Positions 21,038 to 31,242 of a stretch of 64,000 bases of DNA are shown here, piece by piece. The position numbers and the translations under genes were made by a program. Positions within the stretch are counted from its first letter, which is position 1. Every line of letters starts with the position of its first letter. The notes below the pieces were generated by a model that saw nothing but the letters and a program-made list of their open reading frames with translations, was not told the DNA's origin and searched no databases. Source of the DNA: Saccharomycopsis phalli (Eukaryota > Ascomycota > Saccharomycetes > Ascoideales > Saccharomycopsidaceae); contig CP073219.1 of assembly GCA_020342235.1 (NCBI GenBank), positions 434,001 to 498,000 of the forward strand. The letters run 5' to 3'.

Positions 21038-21589
21038 TTATGTTGCTATTTGACTGTTCCATACCCCGACCACTTCTATTATACTTTTTTCTAATCGCTT
21101 ACTACTAATTAATGAATTTTCATCCAAAGGCTGAAACGGATTACATATCAACCTCAAATACGCCTTGTGAATATTCTTGAAGATTCCATCTAGTTGCTTT
21201 CCAAAGTTTTCACCCTTTGTAGCTGTTCCAATTACAATTTTTAATCCTGTATTGGTCTCGTAGCCATAAACAGAAATACCATCCTGAACGAACAACAAGA
21301 CACATGTCTGATCTATAGAACCTGGCTCGTAAAACACCGACGAAAACACATCAAGAGCCATATTAGATAAGAAATTGTACTTTAACAACTCGTTGGCATT
21401 TTGCTCACTAATATATGATGGAAGTGCATCTTTGTCGGCAGAAGTCGACTTCAGTTCTTGATATGGGGAAAACTTTTGTATATGTAATGGTCGATTCTAT
21501 TTGATGTCAGTATGACTCACCTAAAACATTATATATAATATACATACGTCTCGCGTGATTAATGCTACGAAATAAATTGCCGTAGACAT
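21038..21589 (-). CDS. TCA17: TRAPP-associated Tca17 (TRAPPC2L, sedlin fold)
   Basis: Two exons: 21548-21589 (14 codons) and 21038-21496, giving 166 residues. The 51-nt intron has donor GTATGT, branch TACTGAC (21506-21512) and acceptor AAATAG. The spliced start MSTAIYFVALITRDNRPLHI gives the first strands of the sedlin/longin fold. Then come LLKYNFLSNMALDVF, VLLFVQDGISVYGYETNTGLKIVIG and LRLICNPF, matching TRAPPC2L/Tca17 more than Trs20. Tca17 helps assemble TRAPP complexes that activate Rab GTPases in Golgi traffic. The gene is convergent with the FN3 gene (119-bp gap). Confidence 0.87.
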
Positions 21590-22061
21590 GTTTAACAAAG
21601 CTGCCACTTACGCTTCATCCTCATGCTCTGTATCGCTTACCATGTGCTCACAACCAGGGCTACCAACATGAAATAACACCTACATAGAAAATATTAGACA
21701 ACTTTGAATAAAATAGTAGAGCAAAGAAAAAAAAACAGCCTGAGCCATTGTGCTGATTAAGTAACAATCATCGTGTTTAGAACAAAAATTAAAGACAAAA
21801 TATAAACTATATAAGCATACTCCTATAGATAGCAAACAGTTATTAAGCTCACTTTTATCATAAATAAAAATTAACCATTCATATTTAGGATTGTTGCAGT
21901 AAATAAAATTTAAAAAAAAGGATGAGAAGGATATTTTTCTATTGATTGGAACAAGGAAATAAAAACAAAAAAAAGTAACTGTCAAATTATTCACTTGTCT
22001 AATAGCACCATGACAGACGCAATTACCAGATATGCAATCGTCTTATCACATTCTCACTAAA
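21590..22061. other. intergenic between TCA17 and RHO1
   Basis: 472 bp of very AT-rich sequence upstream of TCA17 and downstream of RHO1, with long A runs. Apparent reading frames here are rich in Phe, Tyr and Ile, as expected from chance in AT-rich DNA. Confidence 0.5.
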
Positions 22062-22670
22062 TTATAAGATGACACACTTCTTTTTATCTCCTTTCGTTCT
22101 TTGCTTACTACTTTTGGTCATCAATGACGCTCTTGTAGCACTCTCAAAAACTTCTCTAACACCTTGACCAGTCTTAGCAGAACATTCCAAATATTTCTGG
22201 GCACCGATCTTGTCAGCAACAGACTGACCTTCGGACGAAGAAATTGGTTGCTGGGAAGATTGTCTCAACTTTTCAATAGTAGCAGGATCATTTCTCAAAT
22301 CACACTTGCAACCGACCAAAATAATTGGGACACCTTGACAAAAGTGCAAAACTTCAGAAATCCACTTTTCTTGAACGTTATCCAAGGAATCTGGCAAGTC
22401 AACTGCAAAACAGATCAAAACAACGTTGGAATCTGGGTAAGATAAAGGTCTCAAACGGTCATAATCTTCTTGACCAGCAGTATCCCAAAGAGCTAATTCC
22501 ACTCTTCTTCCGTCAACCTCAACGTCGGCAACATAGTTTTCAAACACAGTTGGAACGTAAACTTCTGGGAAAGTACCTTTGGAAAAGACAATCAATAAAC
22601 AGGTTTTACCACAAGCACCGTCACCCACGATGACTAATTTTCTTCTAATTTCTGCAAAACCGGCTGGCAT
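22062..22670 (-). CDS. RHO1: Rho1 small GTPase
   Basis: 202 residues from the ATG at 22670; the frame is open further upstream, but that extension is not conserved. All Rho hallmarks are present: P-loop GDGACGKT (residues 16-23), switch [15 protein letters not shown], switch [19 protein letters not shown], a CKCDLR guanine-binding segment, [10 protein letters not shown] and a polybasic tail ending in the geranylgeranylation box CVIL. Rho1 sits at the plasma membrane, where it activates beta-1,3-glucan synthase and Pkc1 and organises actin. It is co-located here with other wall genes (VAN1, CHS3), though not in an operon. Confidence 0.98.
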   Translation of the reverse strand: MPAGFAEIRRKLVIVGDGACGKTCLLIVFSKGTFPEVYVPTVFENYVADVEVDGRRVELALWDTAGQEDYDRLRPLSYPDSNVVLICFAVDLPDSLDNVQEKWISEVLHFCQGVPIILVGCKCDLRNDPATIEKLRQSSQQPISSSEGQSVADKIGAQKYLECSAKTGQGVREVFESATRASLMTKSSKQRTKGDKKKCVIL

Positions 22671-23994
22671 CTTTGTAAAAAACGCTAAATAGTTAATAAC
22701 AAAATACTTTGACACCACAAAGTTATTATAGATCTCACCAGTAATATCAAAAAATAAAAACAATTATCCAACGTAAATAGTCATAACAATAATAGAAGTC
22801 AATATAATACTCATTGCTAACGACTTTAGCTCAAGGCACGCTTTAGCGTAATTTGCCAATAGGGGAGAGGGGCAATGTCAATAATAGAAATGTAAACAAT
22901 ACCACACGAAGAAGATCACGGTTAACAGCCTAATATTAAAGGTTACTGACCAAACGTCTATCTTCAGTTCTATTTCGTAAAATAGTTAAAATGGCTGTGG
23001 TTGATGTGTACACAAAATCTATTCGTACCATACATCTCTAGTAGACACCTATCACAAAAGAATCTGTCGACAAAAAAAAGATCTATAACCAACTCAATAT
23101 CTAATTTTTTTTTATACGTACAACTTTATGCTAGATATAAATCAAATCCGATTACTATTTGAAATTTCTTTGTCTTGGTAAAGATCAGAGAATAAAAATA
23201 GTGGTAAAAAAAAAAAATAACTCAAGAAAATTGTCTCGTTTCAGGGACGTGCCCAAAAGTTACTATACGCACCAAAGGTATTGGCCACCTCCTGTTGCTA
23301 CAGAGGTAATGCCACTTGACGACCGGGTAACATCATATGTTAAGAATATCGTTACTCCTTACAAAATGTGAACTATCATTTATTCTTGTAAAAATTAGTT
23401 GAAAATTTGCTAGTCTATTATGAATTAGATCCGTCATACACGGGTTGTTGAAGCAGTATACTTTTATACTATTTAGGTTCAATGTATCTCTCCCCTAATT
23501 GTCTTAAAAGGGATGATACGTCTATACACACAAATTTCAGACTTACCCGGGCATTACGAACCATGTTAACGTCAACGAAATTTTTGGTCTTCGATTCAAT
23601 CTGTGACAAGTATACGAAAGTTTATTCGTCTGGATAACCTGGCTAAAAATATTTTGAATAGTTATTATTATTCTATTGATTAGGTACTTTATTATTTATT
23701 ATTTTCGTGGGTATCTGATACAGGGCCAAGTGTTGTCATTTATCTATTGTGTTTAAAGATTAAGCTCAGTGAAGCAAAATTGGAATTAGATATAAAAGAG
23801 TTTTGTCGGGACTTCAGAATATTAAGAGTTGAAAGGCATTTTATTAGCCTTTGAATCGGACCGAACAGACTATTGCACTGAAAATTTGATTGTTTGTTTA
23901 TGAATTTGAAGGTCTCTGTTTATTAATAGTAACACAGTGGAGAAGATATTTATTGAATTTTTTGTTTTTGGTGAGATATTCCTTTCTCCTTAAA
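22671..23994. other. 1.3-kb divergent promoter region, RHO1/VAN1
   Basis: The upstream regions of both RHO1 and VAN1. It is AT-rich with several poly-A tracts (for example 23208-23217). One short frame (about 70 codons near 23.2-23.4 kb) has no recognisable content. No tRNA was found. Confidence 0.45.
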
Positions 23995-25860
23995 ATGGAC
24001 AACATGGTTCCTCTTGACCCTAGAGTAAAGAATGGAAAGCTTCTAACTAATTTGAAAGCCAAACTGCCAGTGATAGGAGTAATTTTCACTTTGATTTTAT
24101 TGATTAAAATTTTCTTCTTTGGCTCATTTTATAGACCAAATTTTGATGGTGTGGAAAACACCGTCTTTTACGATTTACATGATTCCATTGGATTGAAGGA
24201 TGGATGGCAACGAGATGAACGGGTACTATTTTGTGTTCCTTTGAGAGATGCATCAGCACATTTGCCCATGTTTTTCAACCATATGAAAAACCTAACCTAT
24301 CCTCATAATTTAATAGACTTGGCGTTTTTAGTTTCGGACTCTTCTGATGATACAATGGGAAACTTGAAAATCCACTTGAACAAAATCCAGTCAGACCCAG
24401 ACACCAAGATGAGATTTGGTGAGATTGAAATCTTTGAAAAAGACTTTGGGCAGTCGATTGGCCAGGGGTTCAGTGATAGACACGGATTTGCAGCACAAGG
24501 TCCCCGGAGAAAATTGATGGCCAAGGCAAGAAACTGGCTTTGGACTGTCGCACTAAAACCTCAGCACTCGTGGGTATACTGGAGAGATGCTGATGTGGAA
24601 ACTGTGCCAGGTGAAGTGTTGGAAGACTTGATGCACCATAATAAGGATGTTATAGTGCCAAATGTCTGGAGACCGTTACCTGACTGGCTTGGAAATCAGC
24701 AGCCATATGATTTGAATTCATGGCAGGAGTCTGATGGTGGACTACAGTTGGCCAACACCTTGGATGAAGATGCAGTAATAGTGGAAGGATATGTTGAGTA
24801 CTCTACATGGAGACCACACTTGGCGTATTTGCGAGACCCTTACGGGGACCCTGAAGTTGAGATGCCTTTGGATGGTATTGGTGGTGTTTCTATTTTGTCT
24901 CGAGCGCGAGTTTTCCGAAGTGGATCCCACTTCCCAGCATTTTCGTTTGAAAAGCACGCTGAGACTGAGGCCTTTGGAAAATTGTCCAAGAAAATGGGCT
25001 ACTCTGTATATGGATTGCCTCACTACGTAATTTGGCATATATATGAGCCAAGTACTGACGATTTGAAACACATGGAGTGGATGGCTCAAGAAGAGGCAAA
25101 GCAAAAGGAAGAAGAAAAGTTGAAAGAAATATACAACAAGATATGGAAGGAAGGGTTTGAGGATGTGCAGTCCACCTGGAAGGATGACAAGGTGAATATA
25201 ATGAAAAATACTGACATGACTGGCCATAGAAAAATACTAGTTGATTGGACTGGCATAGACGAGGGACTCGAACCGGCAGTTCCTAAAGGCCTCAAATCAA
25301 CAAAGGACCTGGATGAGATTGCTTCGCCAAAGGCAGGTGTTGATCAAAAGGGGGGAGCTGATCCAAAGAAAGGAACTGATCCAAAAGTAGCTACTGATCC
25401 AAAGAAAGGAACTGATCCAAAAGCAGCTACTGATCCAAAGAAAGGAACTGATCCAAAAGCAGCTACTGATCCAAAAGCAGCTACTGATCCAAAGAAAGGA
25501 ACTGATCCAAAAGCAGCTACTGATCCAAAGAAAGGAACTGATCCAAAGAAAGGAGCTGATCCAAAGAAAGGAGCTGATCCAAAGAAAGGAGCTGATCCAA
25601 AGAAAGGAGCTGATCCAAAGAAAGGAGCTGATCCAAAGAAAGGCGGAGAAATAAAGAAAGGAGCTGAAATAAAGAGAGGAGCTGAACCAAAGGCAGGGGC
25701 TGAACCAAAGGCAGGGGCTGAACCAAAGGCAGGAACAGAACTAAAAGTAGATAAAGATGCTAAAGTAAATAAGGATCCAAATGCAAAACAAAATCCCAAG
25801 CTAACACAGGATCCGAAAGGAGCACAGGAGCAAAAGCTGGGACGCGACTTGAAAAAATGA
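23995..25860 (+). CDS. VAN1: mannan polymerase I subunit Van1 (GT62) with repeat tail
   Basis: 621 residues from ATG 23995. It is a type II Golgi membrane protein: short cytosolic tail, transmembrane segment at about residues 25-45 (VIGVIFTLILLIKIFFF), then the GT62 (Anp1/Mnn9/Van1) domain with RVLFCVPLRDASAHLP, RNWLWTVAL and the DxD-type WRDADVE (D198, D200). The block HYVIWHIYEPSTDDLKHMEWM followed by a Lys/Glu-rich helix and FEDV is specific to Van1. Van1 with Mnn9 forms mannan polymerase I, which extends the N-glycan outer chain. After residue 449 the protein changes to about 22 hexapeptide units of DPKKGA/DPKKGT/DPKAAT type. Baker's yeast Van1 has a Gln-rich tail at this place instead. 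Confidence 0.94.
   Translation: MDNMVPLDPRVKNGKLLTNLKAKLPVIGVIFTLILLIKIFFFGSFYRPNFDGVENTVFYDLHDSIGLKDGWQRDERVLFCVPLRDASAHLPMFFNHMKNLTYPHNLIDLAFLVSDSSDDTMGNLKIHLNKIQSDPDTKMRFGEIEIFEKDFGQSIGQGFSDRHGFAAQGPRRKLMAKARNWLWTVALKPQHSWVYWRDADVETVPGEVLEDLMHHNKDVIVPNVWRPLPDWLGNQQPYDLNSWQESDGGLQLANTLDEDAVIVEGYVEYSTWRPHLAYLRDPYGDPEVEMPLDGIGGVSILSRARVFRSGSHFPAFSFEKHAETEAFGKLSKKMGYSVYGLPHYVIWHIYEPSTDDLKHMEWMAQEEAKQKEEEKLKEIYNKIWKEGFEDVQSTWKDDKVNIMKNTDMTGHRKILVDWTGIDEGLEPAVPKGLKSTKDLDEIASPKAGVDQKGGADPKKGTDPKVATDPKKGTDPKAATDPKKGTDPKAATDPKAATDPKKGTDPKAATDPKKGTDPKKGADPKKGADPKKGADPKKGADPKKGADPKKGGEIKKGAEIKRGAEPKAGAEPKAGAEPKAGTELKVDKDAKVNKDPNAKQNPKLTQDPKGAQEQKLGRDLKK
25342..25740 (+). repeat. 18-bp tandem repeat encoding DPKKGA-type hexapeptides
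   Basis: About 22 in-frame 18-nt units at the 3' end of VAN1. Central units are nearly identical (GATCCAAAGAAAGGAGCT type), and at least five copies of DPKKGA run in succession. Alternation of DPKKGT and DPKAAT earlier suggests duplication of 36-nt pairs. The last units drift to EIKKGA and EPKAGA. Copy number is likely variable between strains. Confidence 0.95.
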
Positions 25861-26061
25861 ACGAAACTTGATGACTAGAAAGAACCATTGAAGCGCAAAT
25901 TTTCCGCTTCAGGCATCGGCTATTTTTCATATGCAGTTTTATCTTAGTGTAAATTTAGTTATATTCTGTTTATTTGTATTGCTAATATTCTAAGAAGACC
26001 CAAACATCCTGTTTTCTTACTTGCATAGTGTAGACAACCGAAGACCATATATTTACACCTA

Positions 26062-26405
26062 TTAAAGTTGAATTCGAGAGTTTCTCTTAATCACTGCGAC
26101 TTGACAGCCACAGAATGCCAAAAATAACAAATATACAAAGGCAGCTCCCCATAGCGTATGCGAAACACTAGACGATTAGTAAAATCAGAACATGATAAAC
26201 AAGATACTTACGCAATGCCATCTTCTGGAGCAGAAATTGAACCCATCATAGCTTCATTGCCTGTATTGAACAACCACCCAAGTACCCCTAGTATGACAAC
26301 ACCAAAGGCAGAAAGAATAGTACAAAAATATGCCTTAGTGGACTAGGATTGTCAGTAGAAATATTAAAATCTTTATATGGTACTCACCGAAGTAACTGGC
26401 TTCAT
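26062..26405 (-). CDS. V-ATPase V0 subunit f (YPR170W-B / RNAseK-like)
   Basis: Three exons found from splice signals: 26388-26405 (18 nt, MKPVTS), 26212-26342 and 26062-26167, giving 84 residues. Intron 1 (45 nt) has GTGAGT, TACTGAC and CCTAG; intron 2 (44 nt) has GTAAGT, TACTAAT and TCTAG. The spliced protein has two hydrophobic helices: AYFCTILSAFGVVILGVLGWLF and LWGAAFVYLLFLAFCGCQV, separated by SISAPEDGIAVSH. The pattern SAFGVVIL, then LFNT, then PEDG and AVSHT matches yeast YPR170W-B, subunit f of the V-ATPase membrane sector, related to animal RNAseK. It probably acts in the vacuolar V0 sector. Both the small size and the split made this gene easy to miss. Confidence 0.88.
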
Positions 26406-26583
26406 TGAGTCTTGTGATATCACTTACCCACCAGGACTACACTAACAGTTGTTCTGCTACTCAATAACCGGGTAATGGCTTACCAGATTGGGGAGAGCTG
26501 CTATTACGGGCTCCAAAGAAACTATGGGGATATCGTGTTACGTTGGTAATTTCAATTTTGGAATGTAACTATATGCTAAAATG

Positions 26584-27207
26584 TTATATGATTTTGACTT
26601 CTGTGACTTTCCGGCCTTTTCTTGCCGTTCTGGACTGTATTCTCCTTTGACGCCGCTTCTTGCCTTTCACGGGACTGGGCGGGAGCACCATCTGTGAGTC
26701 AGGAGAGGCAGTTTCTTGCAGTAGTTCATAGTTGGTACTTTCACCAGTAGATGATTCGTGGCCATCAGATTTCGAATCCATTGATTTTGCGACGTTTTTG
26801 CTCTTTGCCAGTTGACGTTTCTTTAGATCGATTTTCTTTGTCGCTATTATTCGCTGAAGTGACTTATAGTAAAGCAATGTATTTGCTATACTATTAGCAT
26901 TGTCCACCCAATCTTTCTCTACTTGAGCATTGCCAGGGATGTCAACTGTACTTAACTTAAAACTTCGTAAATCCAGCAATATGCGGCTATTTTCACTCCC
27001 TTTGTACTTAGTGCTGAACGGCATGAATTTCTGGTCTCCTCCATTGTATCTGCTTCTTAGATTCCTATTATTCTCTGTATCATAACTGATCCGATTCCCA
27101 CCTAATGGTATTCTTGTGTCTAATTCATCTAGTCGCTTGTAATAGGCTTCGGGTTGGTAATGAAGCGTCACAAACTTGGAGCGCCGAGTGTCTTTCACTG
27201 TAACCAT
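26584..27207 (-). CDS. basic protein of unknown function
   Basis: 207 residues, ATG at 27207. The N-terminal half (about 1-115) looks folded, with FVTLHYQPEAYYKRLDELDTRIP and a helix-rich segment DWVDNANSIANTLLYYKSLQRII. The C-terminal half is disordered, Ser- and Lys-rich, with a proline-directed site (LPPSPVKGKKRR) and a strongly basic end (RRQRRIQSRTARKGRK), as in nuclear or nucleolar proteins. I do not recognise the family. Codon usage is normal for the window. Confidence 0.65.
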   Translation of the reverse strand: MVTVKDTRRSKFVTLHYQPEAYYKRLDELDTRIPLGGNRISYDTENNRNLRSRYNGGDQKFMPFSTKYKGSENSRILLDLRSFKLSTVDIPGNAQVEKDWVDNANSIANTLLYYKSLQRIIATKKIDLKKRQLAKSKNVAKSMDSKSDGHESSTGESTNYELLQETASPDSQMVLPPSPVKGKKRRQRRIQSRTARKGRKVTEVKII

Positions 27208-28269
27208 GGGGATAACAAATTAAAAATTATACAGGATAAAGATATTTCTGGATTCCAGATTGGCTAAGCAAAACAATACCCGTAATATATTATTGAATTT
27301 TCTTCCAGTTGGCCACAACTTCACGAAGTCGTCAGAGCCTTGAAGTAACGTAAATTGGTTGAGACAAATATAAAATCTGTCAAGGTGTTCTCACTAATAA
27401 GGTGGAAATTTATTGGAAATCCTCTGCTAATCGATGTTCAAACTGTGGTATACTATAGTTCAATCTAGAATTGATATTGCCCTGTAAATAATTTACAGTT
27501 GAATAGTTGTTTGTCATGGATAGTATGGACAAAATCCAATCTGCGGCAAGTGCATGAGGACGCAACAACCTTATTTTTCATTCTTGAAACATCATAGCAG
27601 GAGGCCGCCGATTCGGTAGGCTTATTAACACTGGCAAGAATAAACGTCTGATAAAGAAAATTAGTTTGGTAATGTGAAAATAATTGCAGCACTCTACACA
27701 ATAACTTAAACAGTTGGTAATTTAATTGGATTTAGGCTCTTGTGCTTAAAAGAAGCTTGGTGAGATTATCTGCATGAACAAGCAAGGCTTATGCGTGTCT
27801 GAACTCACCACGACAGTTAGACCCATGTATCATCAATGAGTTGTACGTCTATTAAATAATCGATATAATAAAATCAAGTACTGTAATAAATATTATTGAA
27901 ATTCAGTACATATTCAAACACATAGATCAGCACGCTATAGGGCTTTCTCTAGCTTCTTTGAGATTGTATTTGCTTGTTAACCCTCAACCATATTCCAGCC
28001 ATCATTAGAAATATCAGTAATTACATTATTATCATCTACAAGAGAAACCGTGATATGGTACTACTTAAATATGAGCGTGGACTATACCTAACACGTTGAC
28101 TTATCTAATATTTGTGGCGAGATAATATCAATGCTTTTATGCTGCTTTCCTGACTTGACCCAGTTTTCACACCCTAACAAAGTTTTATTATGCATGGCCT
28201 CAAAATCCAATATGTCACGTGTGCTAATTCCTACTGCGAAAAAATTATATGTCATAGGCACTGCTGAGA
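27208..28269. other. 1.1-kb divergent intergenic region
   Basis: Lies between the basic hypothetical gene and SDH4, with promoters for both. Short reading frames near 27.5-27.7 and 28.1-28.35 kb have no recognisable content. No tRNA or snoRNA box pair was identified by eye. Confidence 0.4.
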
Positions 28270-28761
28270 ATGGGTGTGATCCGATACAATCGATTTGGAG
28301 TAAGGTCACTTTCGATATTTCCCAGGGGTATATTTTCGAGAGAGACATATAAACTCACAGCAGCGCCACCTGGAAATATTGTGGGAACCGTGAATGATGC
28401 GTATGTACATCCTCCACCAGATTATTATCATGGTGGGTATCACTGGACATACGAGAGAGTGGTAGGGGCATGTATGGTTCCGCTTACTATAGTTCCGTTT
28501 GCAGTCAATGCTGATTTTCCATTACTAGATTCTTTGTTTGGTTCTTTGTTACTTATTCATAGCCATGCCGGATTCAAATCGTGTATAATTGATTATATTC
28601 CATTGAGAAAATATGGTATCTGGCACAAATTTGCTACTGGGTTGCTCACTTTTGGATCTGTGGTGGGGTTGTATGGTGTTTACGCAATTGAGACTGAAGG
28701 TCCTGGGATTTTTGAAATGACTCGACATACGTGGAATTCATTGGGGAACCGCGATGAATAA
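28270..28761 (+). CDS. SDH4: succinate dehydrogenase membrane anchor Sdh4 (CybS)
   Basis: 163 residues, ATG 28270. The N-terminus is basic and amphipathic (MGVIRYNRFGVRSLSIFPRG), a mitochondrial presequence. The mature part has PDYYHGGYHWTYERVVG, then three hydrophobic helices, and the conserved IHSHAGFKSCIIDYIPLRKYG block that contributes to quinone and heme b binding. Sdh4 with Sdh3 anchors complex II in the inner mitochondrial membrane. The related baker's yeast protein Tim18 is a possible alternative, but the match is the usual Sdh4 pattern. Confidence 0.92.
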   Translation: MGVIRYNRFGVRSLSIFPRGIFSRETYKLTAAPPGNIVGTVNDAYVHPPPDYYHGGYHWTYERVVGACMVPLTIVPFAVNADFPLLDSLFGSLLLIHSHAGFKSCIIDYIPLRKYGIWHKFATGLLTFGSVVGLYGVYAIETEGPGIFEMTRHTWNSLGNRDE

Positions 28762-29444
28762 TAATTAACATGTATCATAATAATTTTGTAAGACATCCCA
28801 ATAAGAACTATCTGTAATTCCGAATATAATATTCTCTTGGTTAAGGGTGCTACCATTCCAAAAGAAAACTAACAAGTTGTTACATTTTGAGACATAAAAA
28901 TACTAATGTACGGTTTTACTGGCAATGTGAAATCCCCGTGAAACAAGGGAATGTTGATATTTCCCAAGCCTTGAAAATCCATTCACATCTTTCCGCAATC
29001 TGCGCACCGATATTGCACACATGGACCACTTGCATTTACTACACGAGAAAATTTTCATACGCGACAAGTATATGCTTCTCCCTTGTATATCATAGAGCGC
29101 CTTCGATCGCATCGATTCTGTTATGTAGGGTACCTGGATATGTCTTACATACACGCCTGATGAATACATCACGTTGAAATTGACTAAACAGCTGCTAAAA
29201 TAAATGAGAAGCAAATGATTTCAAGTGAAAATAGTTGCGCCTAAAAATTGGTTCATTTAGATCCATTGAGTGATCGCACTACCTGTCACCATAGCCGTTG
29301 TTTCTGTTACTGAGAATCCTTCTGTCCCATGTATCATCATGCATTGACAATCTTTACGACGCCTCAGGTAAATTTGAGTGCTTGGGTTTCCAGACACACA
29401 TGTCTTAATAAATTCATTTATATAAATACAGATACGTAATCTAA
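28762..29444. other. intergenic, upstream of the phospholipase B gene
   Basis: 683 bp. A TATAAATA box (29421-29428) is only 17 bp from the phospholipase ATG, so either the leader is very short or the true TATA box is elsewhere. No gene is supported; frames on both strands overlap each other and lack conserved content. Confidence 0.45.
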
Positions 29445-31178
29445 ATGAATCTCTTGGTACCGAAAATTACCATGATATGTTGTAATTTTTTATTTCTCAG
29501 TGTTTTCACAGTCTTGGCAGCAGCTTATCCGTCTGTTAGTGGATACGATCCAGACCTTACTAGTTGTCCTAAAGACAAGAAGAATTACATTCGGTCTGCT
29601 GAAAAATTGAGCGACCAGGAGACTGAATGGCTCAAGAAGCGTAACACTATCACTTCTTCTAAGTTGAAAGACTTTTTGAGATATACGGCGAAACTCAGCC
29701 AAGAGGAATATAGCCACATCTCCGAAAACCAACCAGTGAAAATCTCATTAACTTATTCTGGAGGTGGCTTTCGCTCGATGCTATGTGGCGCAGGCCAATT
29801 TGCTGCCTTGGACAATAGAACTACTGGTTCCTTTGAGAAAGGATTAGGTGGGCTCTTGGAATCCAGCACTTATTTATCTGGATTATCTGGGGGAAATTGG
29901 TTAGTGGGTACTTTGTTCCAAAATAATTGGCCTAGTATGGACGAAATCATGGCTACTGATGACATCTGGAAGTTGACAACTGCTATGTATGCACCGGAAA
30001 CCACCTTCCTTGAAAACTATGACGTATGGACCAGCTGGATCTCAGCAGTACAAGAGAAGGCCAAAAAAGGGTTTCCTGTTAGTTTTCTTGATTTTTGGGC
30101 ATTAGCCATCCTGGAAAAAGTCATCAAAGATACCAACAAAAATGAGTTTGGTTCTACATGGTCTTCCATTAGAGATATGGATTTATTCAAGGATGCAAAG
30201 ATTCCATTCCCACTTGTGGTTTCTCAGTATTTAATTCCGGAAGAAGAAATTTCTCTTGCGAATTCTACTGAGATCGAAGCGAATCCATTTGAGTTTGGAT
30301 CGTGGGAGCATCAAGCAAACCAATTTACAGACATTAAGTATATTGGTACCAACTACACCAATGGAGTTCCAGATGACTGTTCAAAGTGCGTCAAGGGATA
30401 TGATAATTCTGGGTTTATAATGGCTAGCAGCTCTGCAGTATTCAACATAGTAGCAGATAAGGCAAAAGATACCTTGGATAACTTTTCTGAATTATACAAG
30501 TTAGTGAATGGGATCTTCAATGGGTTTGAAGACAAGAGATTTGACCAGGCAGTGTACATTAACCCATTTTATAAAAGTTCTTACGGCACTTTGAATCTGT
30601 TTACTTCAAGTAAGTATATGAGTTTGGTAGATGGATCAGAAAATGGAATCAACATTCCACTATCACAATTGGCTATTCCTAGCCGTGGCGTTGATATTAT
30701 TTTTGCATTTGATAACTCTGCTGACGCAAATAATTATCCAAATGGTGCATCTTTGGTTAATGCATATCAGAGACAATTCACACCCGCAGGATCCAGTTAT
30801 TCTTTTCCATATATTCCACCAGAGTCTACTTTCATAAAAAAGAATTTCTCAAAAGAGCCTGTCTTTTTTGGTTGCGACGCCAAAAATTTGACCAAACTCA
30901 AGTCTATTCCTCCATTGGTTGTATATGTTCCCAACACTGGGATCTCGCTTCAGTCAAATTTTGAAACACTTAAGATGGAATATTCAGATGAACTCAAGAA
31001 AAGTGTTGTTCAAAACGGGTTTGAAACTGCCACTAGAAATAACTTAACAGATGACAGTGAGTGGCAGAGGTGCGTCGGTTGTGCCGTTATTAGACGAAGT
31101 CAAGAAAGAGCAAACAAGTCGCAAAGTGACGAATGTAAAAAGTGCTTTGAAAGATACTGCTGGGATGGAAGCGTGTAA
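29445..31178 (+). CDS. secreted phospholipase B (lysophospholipase)
   Basis: 577 residues. A signal peptide (residues about 1-27, ending LAAA) is followed by the cPLA2-like PLB catalytic domain: oxyanion motif SGGGFR (105-110), nucleophile elbow GLSGG with S148, and the VDGSENGINIPLSQL block that supplies the catalytic Asp. Fourteen or more Cys and several N-glycosylation sequons fit extracellular folding. The enzyme removes acyl chains from phospholipids and lysophospholipids. There is no hydrophobic C-terminal GPI signal, only the Cys-rich end CKKCFERYCWDGSV, so it should be released rather than anchored. It is convergent with the next gene, 64 bp away. Confidence 0.94.
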   Translation: MNLLVPKITMICCNFLFLSVFTVLAAAYPSVSGYDPDLTSCPKDKKNYIRSAEKLSDQETEWLKKRNTITSSKLKDFLRYTAKLSQEEYSHISENQPVKISLTYSGGGFRSMLCGAGQFAALDNRTTGSFEKGLGGLLESSTYLSGLSGGNWLVGTLFQNNWPSMDEIMATDDIWKLTTAMYAPETTFLENYDVWTSWISAVQEKAKKGFPVSFLDFWALAILEKVIKDTNKNEFGSTWSSIRDMDLFKDAKIPFPLVVSQYLIPEEEISLANSTEIEANPFEFGSWEHQANQFTDIKYIGTNYTNGVPDDCSKCVKGYDNSGFIMASSSAVFNIVADKAKDTLDNFSELYKLVNGIFNGFEDKRFDQAVYINPFYKSSYGTLNLFTSSKYMSLVDGSENGINIPLSQLAIPSRGVDIIFAFDNSADANNYPNGASLVNAYQRQFTPAGSSYSFPYIPPESTFIKKNFSKEPVFFGCDAKNLTKLKSIPPLVVYVPNTGISLQSNFETLKMEYSDELKKSVVQNGFETATRNNLTDDSEWQRCVGCAVIRRSQERANKSQSDECKKCFERYCWDGSV

Positions 31179-31242
31179 CCGCTTCATTTTCTGGTAAAGT
31201 GAAATACAGATCATTAGAATACCATATTTTAATAAACTATAG

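Noticed and set aside
21680-21994. 104-codon minus-strand frame rich in Phe/Tyr/Ile
   Set aside because: Typical chance frame in AT-rich DNA between TCA17 and RHO1.
22671-22763. N-terminal extension of RHO1
   Set aside because: The extension is not conserved in any Rho protein; the family start [11 protein letters not shown] fits at 22670.
25344-25799. Antisense frame of GSAPFFGS-type repeats
   Set aside because: It mirrors the VAN1 18-bp repeat on the opposite strand; no start context or homology.
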